Below are positions 9,044 to 19,150 of a stretch of 64,000 bases of DNA, piece by piece. Source of the stretch: an uncultured Actinomyces sp. (GTDB taxonomy: Bacteria > Actinomycetota > Actinomycetes > Actinomycetales > Actinomycetaceae); NCBI GenBank assembly GCA_946998115.1, contig CAMPYB010000002.1, positions 9,065 to 73,064 of the forward strand. Reading direction: 5' to 3'. Every line of letters begins with the position of its first letter. Within the stretch, counting starts at the first letter, position 1. A program made the position numbers and the translations under genes. Below the pieces are notes generated by a model that did no database searches, had not been told where the DNA came from, and saw nothing but the letters and a program-made list of their open reading frames with translations.

Positions 9044-10306
9044 CTATGACTTTTTATTTACATCTTTCTTATTGTTTTGTAGATTTTCTTTTTGTATTTT
9101 TTCCAGTCGCATAATATATTTGTTAGCTTCATTTAGATTTTCAAAAGATATTTTGTCATTTAATGTGTATTGATACGCACTAGGTAATTTTTTCAACTCA
9201 ATGTCTGTAATATATTGCGCGTCAAATAGTTTAAAACCACCAATTTTTTGCGGTATACCTCTATATAATACAATTTGTCCTTTTGAATTTTTTTCAATAA
9301 AATACTTATTTTGAGTCCAGTTATAAGCAAAAAATATCCCACCACACAAAATAATTGCAACCAAAAGTGTAACAATTGAGGCTATTATTGCTTTTTTATG
9401 TTTTTTCTTACCATCTTTTGATTTGGAATGTTCTTTTTCAGCTTTTATTTTAGCTTTATTTGTCTTTTCAAAATGTTCAGCAGCTAAAGATGCCGGCGTT
9501 TGTTCTCTGCGTACTTTTTCTAAGCGATCTGTCGATATCGCACCTACAGCTTTTGTAACACTATCATCAGGCTCATCAGATGGTATCACTTCAAACATAA
9601 CACAGGTTATATTATCTGGACCGCCTCCGCGTAAAGCCAATGATATCAATTTTTCACAGCACTGATCAGGATCGCTTACCGTATTCATTACATCCTGAAT
9701 TGTTTCATCACTAACAACACCTGAAAGACCATCTGAGCAGAGTAAATATTTATCACCTATCACTGCTTGTCTAATAGATTCATCAAGAGTTACATCATTT
9801 ACGCAATCGCCTAATACTCTCAAAAGAACCGAGCGACGAGGATGATTTTCAGCTTCTTTTTTAGTAAGTTGCCCTGTTTGAACAAGATATTGCACAAAAG
9901 AATGATCAACAGTAATTTGTTTTAATTTTTTATCTCGTAAAAGGTATGCTCTTGAATCTCCAATATGTGCCATCGCTAAAGTGTCGCCGGATTTCAAAAC
10001 AGTTATACAAGTAGTGCCAAGACCCGCAAGATTTGAATCGTTTTTCGACCTTTCAACAAGTTCTTTTTGAGCATCAGCGACCTTTTCTCTGATCAAAGGT
10101 ATCATTTCATCTAAATCAGTATCAGGCTTATCCAATTCCCTAAGATGTGAAATTGCCACACTTGAAGCTATGTCACCTCCAGCCGGACCGCCCATTCCGT
10201 CAGCTATAATACATAAATTTTCACCAGCATATCCAGAATCCTGGTTTTGTTTACGCACCATTCCTATATCTGACCGCGCAGCAAAACGTAACTTGGTTTT
10301 ACTCAT
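9044..10306 (-). CDS. pstP: PP2C-type Ser/Thr protein phosphatase PstP
   Basis: Reverses phosphorylation by PknA and PknB. The metal-dependent PP2C domain (about 1-240) has RSDIGMVRKQNQDS, the metal site IADGMGGPAGGD, HIGDSRAYLL, LLCSDGLSG and GPDNIT. A Lys/Glu-rich linker, one membrane span (about 304-326) and an outer domain of about 90 residues follow, the usual PstP architecture. The ATG has AGGTAG upstream. It lies 8 bp after fhaB. Confidence 0.94.
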   Translation of the reverse strand: MSKTKLRFAARSDIGMVRKQNQDSGYAGENLCIIADGMGGPAGGDIASSVAISHLRELDKPDTDLDEMIPLIREKVADAQKELVERSKNDSNLAGLGTTCITVLKSGDTLAMAHIGDSRAYLLRDKKLKQITVDHSFVQYLVQTGQLTKKEAENHPRRSVLLRVLGDCVNDVTLDESIRQAVIGDKYLLCSDGLSGVVSDETIQDVMNTVSDPDQCCEKLISLALRGGGPDNITCVMFEVIPSDEPDDSVTKAVGAISTDRLEKVRREQTPASLAAEHFEKTNKAKIKAEKEHSKSKDGKKKHKKAIIASIVTLLVAIILCGGIFFAYNWTQNKYFIEKNSKGQIVLYRGIPQKIGGFKLFDAQYITDIELKKLPSAYQYTLNDKISFENLNEANKYIMRLEKIQKENLQNNKKDVNKKS

Positions 10307-10314
10307 ATCACTAC

Positions 10315-10764
10315 CTATTTTCTCAGCTCTATAACTGTTTGACCTATACGCAAGCTTTCACCTAACCTCAAAATCATAGGACTGTTTATTTTTTGTGATC
10401 CCAAATATGTGCCATTTGTTGAACCTAAATCTTCGACAATCCATTTACGACCTTTGTTAAAAATTTTTGCATGCACGCTAGAAACGTATGTGTCATTTAC
10501 TACTATTGTACAAGTTGGAGACCTACCAATTGTAACAGTACTACCCGGTATCAATTGTATTTTCATACCCGCCATCGGGCCCTCGACAATTGTTAAATTC
10601 CTGTTATCGTCAGTATATTTTTCTTCAGCGCTTTGCGGAGGATGTGCAGAGAAAACTTTTCCATACAAATCACTTTTTATGACTATTATGCAAGCTAAAA
10701 CCATAATCCACAGCAAGACTAAGTAGCCTAATCTAATTAAGGTTACCGTTAATTCACTGTCCAC
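10315..10764 (-). CDS. fhaB: FHA-domain membrane protein FhaB (FipA)
   Basis: Phosphothreonine-reading adaptor for the kinases of this operon. A single membrane span near the N-terminus (about 12-29) is followed by a cytosolic FHA domain (about 55-148) with GRSPTC, SSVHAKI, and LGSTNGTYLG, the standard phosphothreonine-binding residues. The start is GTG at 10764 with AGGGAAT upstream. 149 aa matches the family. It is co-directional with fhaA but separated from it by 90 bp that contain a parS site. Confidence 0.92.
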   Translation of the reverse strand: MDSELTVTLIRLGYLVLLWIMVLACIIVIKSDLYGKVFSAHPPQSAEEKYTDDNRNLTIVEGPMAGMKIQLIPGSTVTIGRSPTCTIVVNDTYVSSVHAKIFNKGRKWIVEDLGSTNGTYLGSQKINSPMILRLGESLRIGQTVIELRK

Positions 10765-10794
10765 GATTTTATTCCCTACACTTTCTGTCGCTTA

Positions 10795-10810
10795 TGTTTC
10801 ACGTGAAACT
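10795..10810. promoter_or_regulatory. parS site 1
   Basis: TGTTTCACGTGAAACT matches the canonical ParB-binding parS (TGTTTCACGTGAAACA) at 15 of 16 positions. It lies between fhaA and fhaB, about 33 kb from dnaA. Confidence 0.93.
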
Positions 10811-10854
10811 CATAAATAAGCTACACTGTTCGATTTTTAACTACGAATCACAAG

Positions 10855-11559
10855 TTATTCATAATTCTCATCAGCAGGCGCAGCCCAAAATAATATCCTA
10901 GTTCTACCAATCGTAATCTGATTACCGTCAACAAGCGTGGCAGCATCCGTTCTATGCCCTTCAACATAAGTGCCATTAGTTGAACCCAAATCTTTGGCAA
11001 TTACCCTCTCAGGAGTTATTTGAATTTCTAAATGTCTTCTAGAAATACCACTATCATTTATAACTATATCGCAATCACTTCCCCTACCTAAAACAGTAAC
11101 TGCACCAGTTAACAGATATCTAGTACCATTTATTTCTAAAATCGGGTGTTGCATAGAAGAAGATGTTGTAGCAGGAGCTGTAGCGCCCCTTCTAGTTGTA
11201 GACATTACTTGCAAAATGCCTGTTGATAAAGTTTCATCCACACTAAAATGTACGTCAACAGGACCTACAAAAGAATAACGTTGATTCATAGCATGATTAG
11301 TCGCTGATGTAATTGCTTCCTCTGTCATGGTATCAATACCCCATTGTTCTATTTGCTCCATATCAGATGGGGACAGAGAAATAACAAAATCATTCGGAGT
11401 TATAGTTCTCGTTTTAGAAACATTAGCAGCTTTTTCATCCATGTCTTTTTTTACAGCACTGACAATATCCACTGCTTTTACTTCACTTTTAAATCCTTTA
11501 CTAAACGGGGTTTTTATTACTTTTTCCAAACCTTTTTCAATTTTTTTTAGGTATCCCAA
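10855..11559 (-). CDS. fhaA: FHA-domain protein FhaA (DUF3662 plus FHA)
   Basis: Kinase-binding regulator of cell-wall synthesis; in mycobacteria it interacts with MviN/MurJ. An N-terminal DUF3662 domain (about 1-120, FSKGFKSEVKAVDI near the start) leads into a short linker and a C-terminal FHA domain (about 140-232: GRGSDCDIVI, SRRHLEI, LGSTNGTYV). 234 aa is short compared with mycobacterial FhaA because the disordered linker is small. The start is TTG at 11559, preceded by a strong GGGGGG Shine-Dalgarno; the sequence MGYLKKIEKGLEK fits the family N-terminus. It is the first gene of the operon that ends with pknB. Confidence 0.92.
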   Translation of the reverse strand: MGYLKKIEKGLEKVIKTPFSKGFKSEVKAVDIVSAVKKDMDEKAANVSKTRTITPNDFVISLSPSDMEQIEQWGIDTMTEEAITSATNHAMNQRYSFVGPVDVHFSVDETLSTGILQVMSTTRRGATAPATTSSSMQHPILEINGTRYLLTGAVTVLGRGSDCDIVINDSGISRRHLEIQITPERVIAKDLGSTNGTYVEGHRTDAATLVDGNQITIGRTRILFWAAPADENYE

Positions 11560-11687
11560 CTTACCCCCCTTATTTGAGACATCAGTTTTACAAACATTCT
11601 ACTTACGATTTTACCCTTTTAATTCACTTTTAAACGTATTTTACATAGTTTAATTAGTATTTACTGTCATTTTTTCAATATTTTTTG

Positions 11688-14600
11688 TTATTTTTCGCAA
11701 TTTTCCTCCAAATATTTCATAATTCTCTTATCTGAAACCTTTATACTGGTACCAAGATGTTGAGCGTACAAAGACACACTATATTCTTCTAACATCATTT
11801 CGAGTGTTGAATAAAACCTTTCTAATCCATCCAAAGAATTAATTTTTTTCATTATTCTCACCGAATTATTTTTCAAAAAATTCAAAACTTTCTCTTTCAA
11901 ACAATTAAACTTCCACATCATATTTTGATCATGCTGAATATTTGTTTTAGCTTTCGACAACCTATAAATATACATTTCAAAAAGTTTAGGTAAAGCACGT
12001 AATTTTTGCATAGAACATTCTTGTAAAAACCCATCATAAATAATATTATTCACATTATTTTTTATGTTATTTACAGTATGAATAAGTAACATATTTTTCA
12101 CACTTTTTTGCTCATTTAACAATTTTTTATTTAAATCAAAAATATTTACACATATTTTAATTATTTCATATATCATGTCTTCTAAATGATCTTGAACATA
12201 TTTTTTAAAACCAAGATATTCTTTTTCAGCAACAAAAAATGTTAATTCACAAAATTTGTTACTCAAATTTTCAACACAACTATTATTAACATAATTTTTA
12301 AAATAAATTTCAAATAAGTGTTTTATCACTAATATTTGACAATCTTTAAGGAATAATTCCAAACTATTATAAGGATTTAAAGCAATCATTGCTGTTTGAT
12401 AGCTATTCCACCTTGTAGTAATCCTTTTAATAGGTAATTTTAAACTATCATATATAGAATAAATAAGTGCATATTTGCATAAATATGTTTGAACACTAAT
12501 ATTTTTATCTGCACACGCAACTTTATCCTCAAACTTTTCTTTAAATAAAATTTTAAAAGAAAAATTTCCACCACTTAGCAAAGGATGATCCGCTTTTTTA
12601 TCACATTTAATTTTACAAGAACACAAATAATCATATAATTCCACAATATATTTTTCAAAATCAAATATATTTTGCGAAAAATTACTTGTACCATTACAAT
12701 CACTCGAGCTTTTAAAATCAGAATTTGATGATTTAATTATCTTACTTAAATTTACATTCCGCTTTGACTTTTTTTCGGCATCAATAGCTAATTGATTCTG
12801 TAAAACAATCAAATTTCTACCAGAACATAAAACTTTATCATTTTTAACAACCACAAAATTCATACGCAAATATTTAGGCAATTTATTCATTGCGACATTA
12901 AAATCATCAAAACTTATTTCAATATTTTTCAAACAAAAAATAGCCTGTTTAAAAGAATCAAAAAGTTTATCATTCAAATAGTAATTCTTTCCAGATAAAA
13001 TTTCCTCAACATTCGTATTCTTAAAAACCTGACTTGAAGAAACAACACTATTATTTACAAAATCAGAATCGCTATTAATATTACTTTTAGCTTTTACAGC
13101 TTCAAACTGAAGCGCTCTATGTAAATTTTTAAAATCATCAAATTGCCCACTGAAATTCTTTATTTTATCCGTAACATTTATAACATTATCAGTATCAAAT
13201 TTTCTTTCCACATCAGAATAAAAATTTTCAACACTACCTTTAGGTGAATAGAAAAAATTCAAAATTTGAAGCGCAAAATCAGGTATAGGAACTAAATATT
13301 TTCTCACATTTTTAGGCAAATTTCGTAACAAAGCACAAACTAAATCTTCCAAAAAACCAGACACAAGCCAATCGAACCTATCAGGCATAATTTTTGAAAC
13401 AATTTCAAAAGGCACACGCACTGTTATACCATCTTTATCACTATGGGTGTCATAAACATATTTCAAAGGAAAACTATACCCATACGCATTAATAGTTTCA
13501 GGAAAACTCTTAGTAGAAATATTTTGTTTATAAACAAAATCATCAGTAAAATTAAGAATTGATTTATCAGATTGTTTCTTCCACCAATAATCAAAATGCC
13601 TAGCAGAAACAATATCATCAGGTAATCTTTCATCATAAAACCTGAAAATATCCTCATCATCAATTATTAATCCTAAATTTCTCCCTCTGCTTTGCAGTTC
13701 TTCCGCTTTACGTAAAATCCGCTGATTATCCTTATAAAACTTATGATGTGTAAACCAATTACCGTACACAAGAGCATTGCGAATAAAAGATTCACGCGCA
13801 TACTCTTTCGCACTAATTCCATCAAAATTTTCAATATCAAGCCTACCTAATAGGACATTTCTATCGCTAATAATTGGCAAACCATATAACAAAACTTTTT
13901 CTTTAACTAATGTCGCACCAGACTTTTTTGACCAAAAAGGATCACTATAGTTATATTTAACCAAAAATTTAGCATACTTTTCTATCCATTCAGGTTTAAT
14001 GCGCGCAACCGTACGAGCAAAAACCCTTGAAGTTTCAACTATTTCAGCACACATCACCCACTGATGTTTACCACCATAAAGCCCAGATCCTGGCCATATA
14101 ATAAAATGAGAACCTCGAGTTCCTAAAAACTGTCTGCTACGCTCATCAAAATAACCTATACTCGAAATAAGCCCCACAAGTAAAGAACAATGAATCTGAT
14201 CACTATCAGGTGTATCTTTACTTTTACCAAAACTAACACATAAAGATGCAATTTCATTATTTGATAATTTACAAAAATTATTTATTTGAGAAACACTTGA
14301 AGAAAAATCATTATTCACAAAATCTTTTTTAGAAATATCAGGTAAACTAATTTTTTCTGCACGAAGCCCAATATTGCTACTCAATTCTATAAGCTGATTT
14401 ACTATATCATTCCATTCGCGCACGCGTAAATAGTGAAAAAATTCTTTACGACACATTTTCCTAAAAGCACTACCAGATAGTAGCTTAGACTGAAGCTGAA
14501 AATAACGCCATAATGTCAAATACGTTAAAAAATCAGATGTTGAAGCATTAAAACGCGCATGCGACATGTCTGCTTCTTCTTCAAAATCTATGGGACGCTC

Positions 14601-16136
14601 TCTAACATCTTGCATTGAAAGAGCTGCAACTATTACAATAACTTCATTTAAGCAACCATTTTTGTCAGCTTCCAAAAGCATTCTGGCAAGCCTTGGATCT
14701 ATAGGCATTTTCGCTATAAGCCTACCCATTTTTGTAATCGCATATTTTTTTTGCACAGTCGGTTTAATTTGCGCACTCAAATCGTCATGTTCATGTGAAA
14801 TTGACCGCGTATTTAAACGAACATTTTTAAACGCACCAATTTCTTTCAATAACTGCACACCATTTTTTATAGATTTAATATCAGGCTTATCAATAAACGG
14901 GAAATTTTCAACATCTTCCAAACCCAAAGAAACCATTTTTAATATAACAGCAGCAAGCGAAGTACGTAATATTTCAGGTTGAGTATATTCTTGCCTATTA
15001 TTGTAATTTTCTTCGCTATAAAGCCTTATCGCTATACCATTTTCAGTGCGCCCACATCGGCCCGAACGTTGATTCGCACTCGCTTTAGATATTTCTTCTA
15101 TAGGTAAACGTTGTACTTTAGTTTTATTTGAATATCTGGAAATTCTAGCAAGACCTGGATCTATCACATATTTTATTCCAGGTATAGTAAGAGATGTTTC
15201 AGCTATATTTGTAGCTAAAACAATACGTGTTTTATAAGTTGGACGGTTAAAAATTTTCATTTGCTGATGTACTGCTTGACGTGAAAATACAGGCAAAATT
15301 TCATATCTATCATTTTTTTCATTAAAATGTTCTTCAAGAGCTAGTTGTGTATCTTTTATATCTTTTTCGCCTGATAAAAATACAAGTATATCGCCTTTTC
15401 CACTTTGCACTAATTCTTCAACAGCATTTATTATTCCTGTAACTTGATCTATATATTCTTCTTTGCTTACTTCATTATTGTCATAATCATTTTCACAGTT
15501 TTCAACAATTAATGGTCTATACCTGATTTCCACTGGATAAGTTCTACCACTCACCTCTATTATTGGTGCTTTTTCCCCATTTATAGAAAAATGAGTTGCA
15601 AATTTTTCTGAATCTATTGTGGCTGACGTGATTATAATTTTCAAATCAGGTCGTTTAGGTATAAGTGTTCGTAAATATCCTAATATGAAATCAATATTTA
15701 AAGACCTCTCGTGTGCCTCATCAATTATTAGAGTGTCATATTTTTTAAGCAAAGGATCTGTTTGTATTTCATTTAAAAGTATTCCGTCAGTCATCAATTT
15801 TATTTGAGTATTTTGGTTCGTTTCATCAGTAAATCTAATCTGATATCCGACTTGTTCACCTAATTTTACGTGTAATTCACTTGCTATTCTAGAAGCAACT
15901 GTACGCGTAGCAAGCCTTCGAGGTTGCGTATGACCAATCATACCTTTTTGGCCTAACCCTAACTCTAAACACATTTTAGGTATTTGTGTCGTTTTTCCAC
16001 TACCTGTGCTACCTGAAATAATTGTAACTTGATGTTCGTTTATAGCTGTTTTTATTGTGTTTTTTAATGCCGATACAGGTAGATTTTTTGGGTAAGATAT
16101 TTTTTCACAATCGATTAGGCTCATTTTTTTAGACAC
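11688..16136 (-). CDS. hrpA: DEAH-box ATP-dependent RNA helicase HrpA
   Basis: Large RNA helicase implicated in mRNA processing and rescue of stalled ribosomes. The helicase core has Walker A GSTGSGKTT (about 42-50), DEAH (about 140), SAT, and motif VI QRSGRCGR (about 375). Helicase-associated and OB-fold domains follow, then a long DUF3418-like C-terminal region, which sets HrpA apart from shorter DEAH proteins. 1482 aa is somewhat longer than E. coli HrpA. The last 500 residues are rich in Lys, Asn and Phe, in line with AT-biased DNA. Start is uncertain: GTG at 16136 has only AGG nearby; ATG at 16124 is the alternative. It is divergent from fhs. Confidence 0.9.
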   Translation of the reverse strand: MSKKMSLIDCEKISYPKNLPVSALKNTIKTAINEHQVTIISGSTGSGKTTQIPKMCLELGLGQKGMIGHTQPRRLATRTVASRIASELHVKLGEQVGYQIRFTDETNQNTQIKLMTDGILLNEIQTDPLLKKYDTLIIDEAHERSLNIDFILGYLRTLIPKRPDLKIIITSATIDSEKFATHFSINGEKAPIIEVSGRTYPVEIRYRPLIVENCENDYDNNEVSKEEYIDQVTGIINAVEELVQSGKGDILVFLSGEKDIKDTQLALEEHFNEKNDRYEILPVFSRQAVHQQMKIFNRPTYKTRIVLATNIAETSLTIPGIKYVIDPGLARISRYSNKTKVQRLPIEEISKASANQRSGRCGRTENGIAIRLYSEENYNNRQEYTQPEILRTSLAAVILKMVSLGLEDVENFPFIDKPDIKSIKNGVQLLKEIGAFKNVRLNTRSISHEHDDLSAQIKPTVQKKYAITKMGRLIAKMPIDPRLARMLLEADKNGCLNEVIVIVAALSMQDVRERPIDFEEEADMSHARFNASTSDFLTYLTLWRYFQLQSKLLSGSAFRKMCRKEFFHYLRVREWNDIVNQLIELSSNIGLRAEKISLPDISKKDFVNNDFSSSVSQINNFCKLSNNEIASLCVSFGKSKDTPDSDQIHCSLLVGLISSIGYFDERSRQFLGTRGSHFIIWPGSGLYGGKHQWVMCAEIVETSRVFARTVARIKPEWIEKYAKFLVKYNYSDPFWSKKSGATLVKEKVLLYGLPIISDRNVLLGRLDIENFDGISAKEYARESFIRNALVYGNWFTHHKFYKDNQRILRKAEELQSRGRNLGLIIDDEDIFRFYDERLPDDIVSARHFDYWWKKQSDKSILNFTDDFVYKQNISTKSFPETINAYGYSFPLKYVYDTHSDKDGITVRVPFEIVSKIMPDRFDWLVSGFLEDLVCALLRNLPKNVRKYLVPIPDFALQILNFFYSPKGSVENFYSDVERKFDTDNVINVTDKIKNFSGQFDDFKNLHRALQFEAVKAKSNINSDSDFVNNSVVSSSQVFKNTNVEEILSGKNYYLNDKLFDSFKQAIFCLKNIEISFDDFNVAMNKLPKYLRMNFVVVKNDKVLCSGRNLIVLQNQLAIDAEKKSKRNVNLSKIIKSSNSDFKSSSDCNGTSNFSQNIFDFEKYIVELYDYLCSCKIKCDKKADHPLLSGGNFSFKILFKEKFEDKVACADKNISVQTYLCKYALIYSIYDSLKLPIKRITTRWNSYQTAMIALNPYNSLELFLKDCQILVIKHLFEIYFKNYVNNSCVENLSNKFCELTFFVAEKEYLGFKKYVQDHLEDMIYEIIKICVNIFDLNKKLLNEQKSVKNMLLIHTVNNIKNNVNNIIYDGFLQECSMQKLRALPKLFEMYIYRLSKAKTNIQHDQNMMWKFNCLKEKVLNFLKNNSVRIMKKINSLDGLERFYSTLEMMLEEYSVSLYAQHLGTSIKVSDKRIMKYLEENCEK

Positions 16137-16225
16137 AAACCTATTTTATAATATTTTTAGCAATCATGAAAATTTCGTGTAATAATCAATATAGCTTGAG
16201 CATAAAACACGTTCAGGGAGGGAAT

Positions 16226-17929
16226 ATGGATTCTATCGTAAATATTGCTAAAAAGTACGGTATTGATGAAAAATATTTAGAACTTTACGGAAAATACAAA
16301 GCAAAACTTTCTTATTCTTTCCTAAAAGAAAAAGTCTATAAAAAATCTAATCATGGAAAATTGATTCTTGTTACAGCTATAAACCCGACTCCTGCTGGTG
16401 AAGGGAAAACTACAATTTCTATTTCGCTCACTCAAGGGTTGAATAAAATAGGAAAACGTGCAGTAGTAGCATTACGAGAACCTTCTTTAGGACCTTGTTT
16501 TGGCATGAAAGGTGGAGCTAGCGGTGGAGGCAAAGCCAGTCTTATTCCAGCCACAGATTTGAATCTTCATTTTACAGGTGATTTTCATGCGATTACTGCG
16601 GCTAATAATATAATTTCAGCAATAATTGATAATCACATACATCACGACAATTTTTTACAAATTAATCCTAGAAATGTTTTATGGAAACGCGTAATTGATA
16701 TGAATGATCGTCCTTTGCGTAATATTGTTACAGGATTGGGTAGTTCTTCTAATGGTTTTATCCGTGAAGATAGTTTTGCTATAACCGCGTCTTCTGAAAT
16801 TATGGCGGTTTTTTGTTTAGCTAAAGATTTACAAGATTTACGCACAAGACTCGAACGTATTATTGTTGCCTATAAGTTTGACAAAACTCCTGTTTATTTG
16901 CGTGATTTAAATATTGTCGGTTCAGTAATGGCACTTTTAGTAGATGCTTTTAAACCCAATTTAATACAAACTAGTGAAGGAAATCTGGCATTTGTGCATG
17001 GTGGTCCTTTCGCTAATATTGCTCATGGTTGTAATAGTGTTTTAGCTACTATGGCTTCCCTTGCTGTTGGTGATTTTGCTGTTACTGAAGCTGGTTTCGG
17101 CGCAGATCTCGGTGCTGAAAAATTCTTCGACATAAAATGTAAGCAATCTAATTTATCTCCTGATGTTGTAGTAATTGTAGCAACAGTGCGTGCCTTGAAA
17201 TTTAATGGTGGTGTACCTATAGATAATTTAAATACTGAAAACTTAATTGCGCTAAAAAAAGGATTTTCAAATCTTAAACGACATGTTGAAAATATGCGCT
17301 TTTATAATGTTCCCGTTGTCGTCGCTATCAATCATTTTGATTCAGACACTAGCGATGAACTTTCTTTACTTAAAAAATTATGTGAATCAATTAATGTTGA
17401 TTGTGATTTTTGTGATGGTTTTTCACGCGGAGGCGAAGGTGGCGTAGATCTTGCTAAAACTGTTTTGACTTTAGCAGAAAATACGTCTTCAAAAAAAGCA
17501 AACATTTGCGAAGAAGATGAAGAAAACTGCAATAATTCATCTGCTAACAATAAATATATTCCATCTCCATATGATTTATGCGATAGCGTTGAAGATAAGA
17601 TCATAAAACTTTCGACCAAATTTTATCACGCAAGCGAAGTGATTTTTTCTACTAAAGCATTAAAAGAGATTAAAAATATTGAAAATTTAGGATTTAACAA
17701 TTTACCTATTTGTATAGCTAAAACACCTTATTCTTTTTCCGACAATCCTAAACTTTTAGGCGCTCCATCAGATTTTACAATAAACGTCACAAATGTACGT
17801 CTTTGTAATGGTGCATCAATGATTGTTGTAGAGCTTGGAAATATTATGATTATGCCTGGACTGCCGAAACGCCCTGCAGCTTTAGACATAGATGTTGATT
17901 CCGATGGAAATATTGTAGGTATGATTTAA
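16226..17929 (+). CDS. fhs: Formate-tetrahydrofolate ligase
   Basis: ATP-dependent ligation of formate to tetrahydrofolate, giving 10-formyl-THF for purine and formyl-Met synthesis. Residues include the P-loop TPAGEGKTT, the family block REPSLGPCFGMKGGASGGG, NLHFTGDFHAI, and the C-terminal MPGLPKRPAA. I choose ATG 16226 because GGGAGG (about 16217-16222) lies 4 bp upstream and the protein then begins MDSIVNIAKKYGI. An upstream in-frame ATG at 16166 has no such signal. 567 aa is normal. It is monocistronic, the only rightward gene between 1 and 29 kb, divergent from hrpA and convergent with nrdF. Confidence 0.95.
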   Translation: MDSIVNIAKKYGIDEKYLELYGKYKAKLSYSFLKEKVYKKSNHGKLILVTAINPTPAGEGKTTISISLTQGLNKIGKRAVVALREPSLGPCFGMKGGASGGGKASLIPATDLNLHFTGDFHAITAANNIISAIIDNHIHHDNFLQINPRNVLWKRVIDMNDRPLRNIVTGLGSSSNGFIREDSFAITASSEIMAVFCLAKDLQDLRTRLERIIVAYKFDKTPVYLRDLNIVGSVMALLVDAFKPNLIQTSEGNLAFVHGGPFANIAHGCNSVLATMASLAVGDFAVTEAGFGADLGAEKFFDIKCKQSNLSPDVVVIVATVRALKFNGGVPIDNLNTENLIALKKGFSNLKRHVENMRFYNVPVVVAINHFDSDTSDELSLLKKLCESINVDCDFCDGFSRGGEGGVDLAKTVLTLAENTSSKKANICEEDEENCNNSSANNKYIPSPYDLCDSVEDKIIKLSTKFYHASEVIFSTKALKEIKNIENLGFNNLPICIAKTPYSFSDNPKLLGAPSDFTINVTNVRLCNGASMIVVELGNIMIMPGLPKRPAALDIDVDSDGNIVGMI

Positions 17930-17950
17930 AATTCTATAAAAAACAGCTTA

Positions 17951-17966
17951 AGTTTCACGTGAAACA
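17951..17966. promoter_or_regulatory. parS site 2
   Basis: AGTTTCACGTGAAACA matches canonical parS at 15 of 16 positions, with an intact central GTTTCACGTGAAAC. It lies 21 bp after the fhs stop. Confidence 0.93.
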
Positions 17967-18026
17967 AGCACAAGTGCAACAAAGCAAAAATGAACATTAG
18001 AATAATAAAAATATGTAGATATACAG

Positions 18027-18048
18027 AAAAGAACGCATATGAGCGTTC
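18027..18048 (-). terminator. Possible second terminator of the nrd operon
   Basis: GAACGC, a six-base loop, then GCGTTC (18031-18048). On the leftward strand it is followed by TTTT. It lies beyond the stronger hairpin at 18065-18097. Confidence 0.45.
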
Positions 18049-18064
18049 ACAGAATAATATTATA

Positions 18065-18097
18065 AAAGGGAACTGAATTACAAATCCAGCTCCCTTT
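18065..18097 (-). terminator. Terminator after nrdF
   Basis: AAAGGGA and TCCCTTT arms with an extra CTG/CAG pairing inside and a T-rich stretch on the leftward side. It lies 22 bp after the nrdF stop and may also stop transcripts arriving from fhs. Confidence 0.6.
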
Positions 18098-18119
18098 CGT
18101 ATTACAAAATTCGCAAAAC

Positions 18120-19121
<1,002 letters not shown>

Positions 19122-19150
19122 TCACTATGATTAATATTATTGCCCAAAAT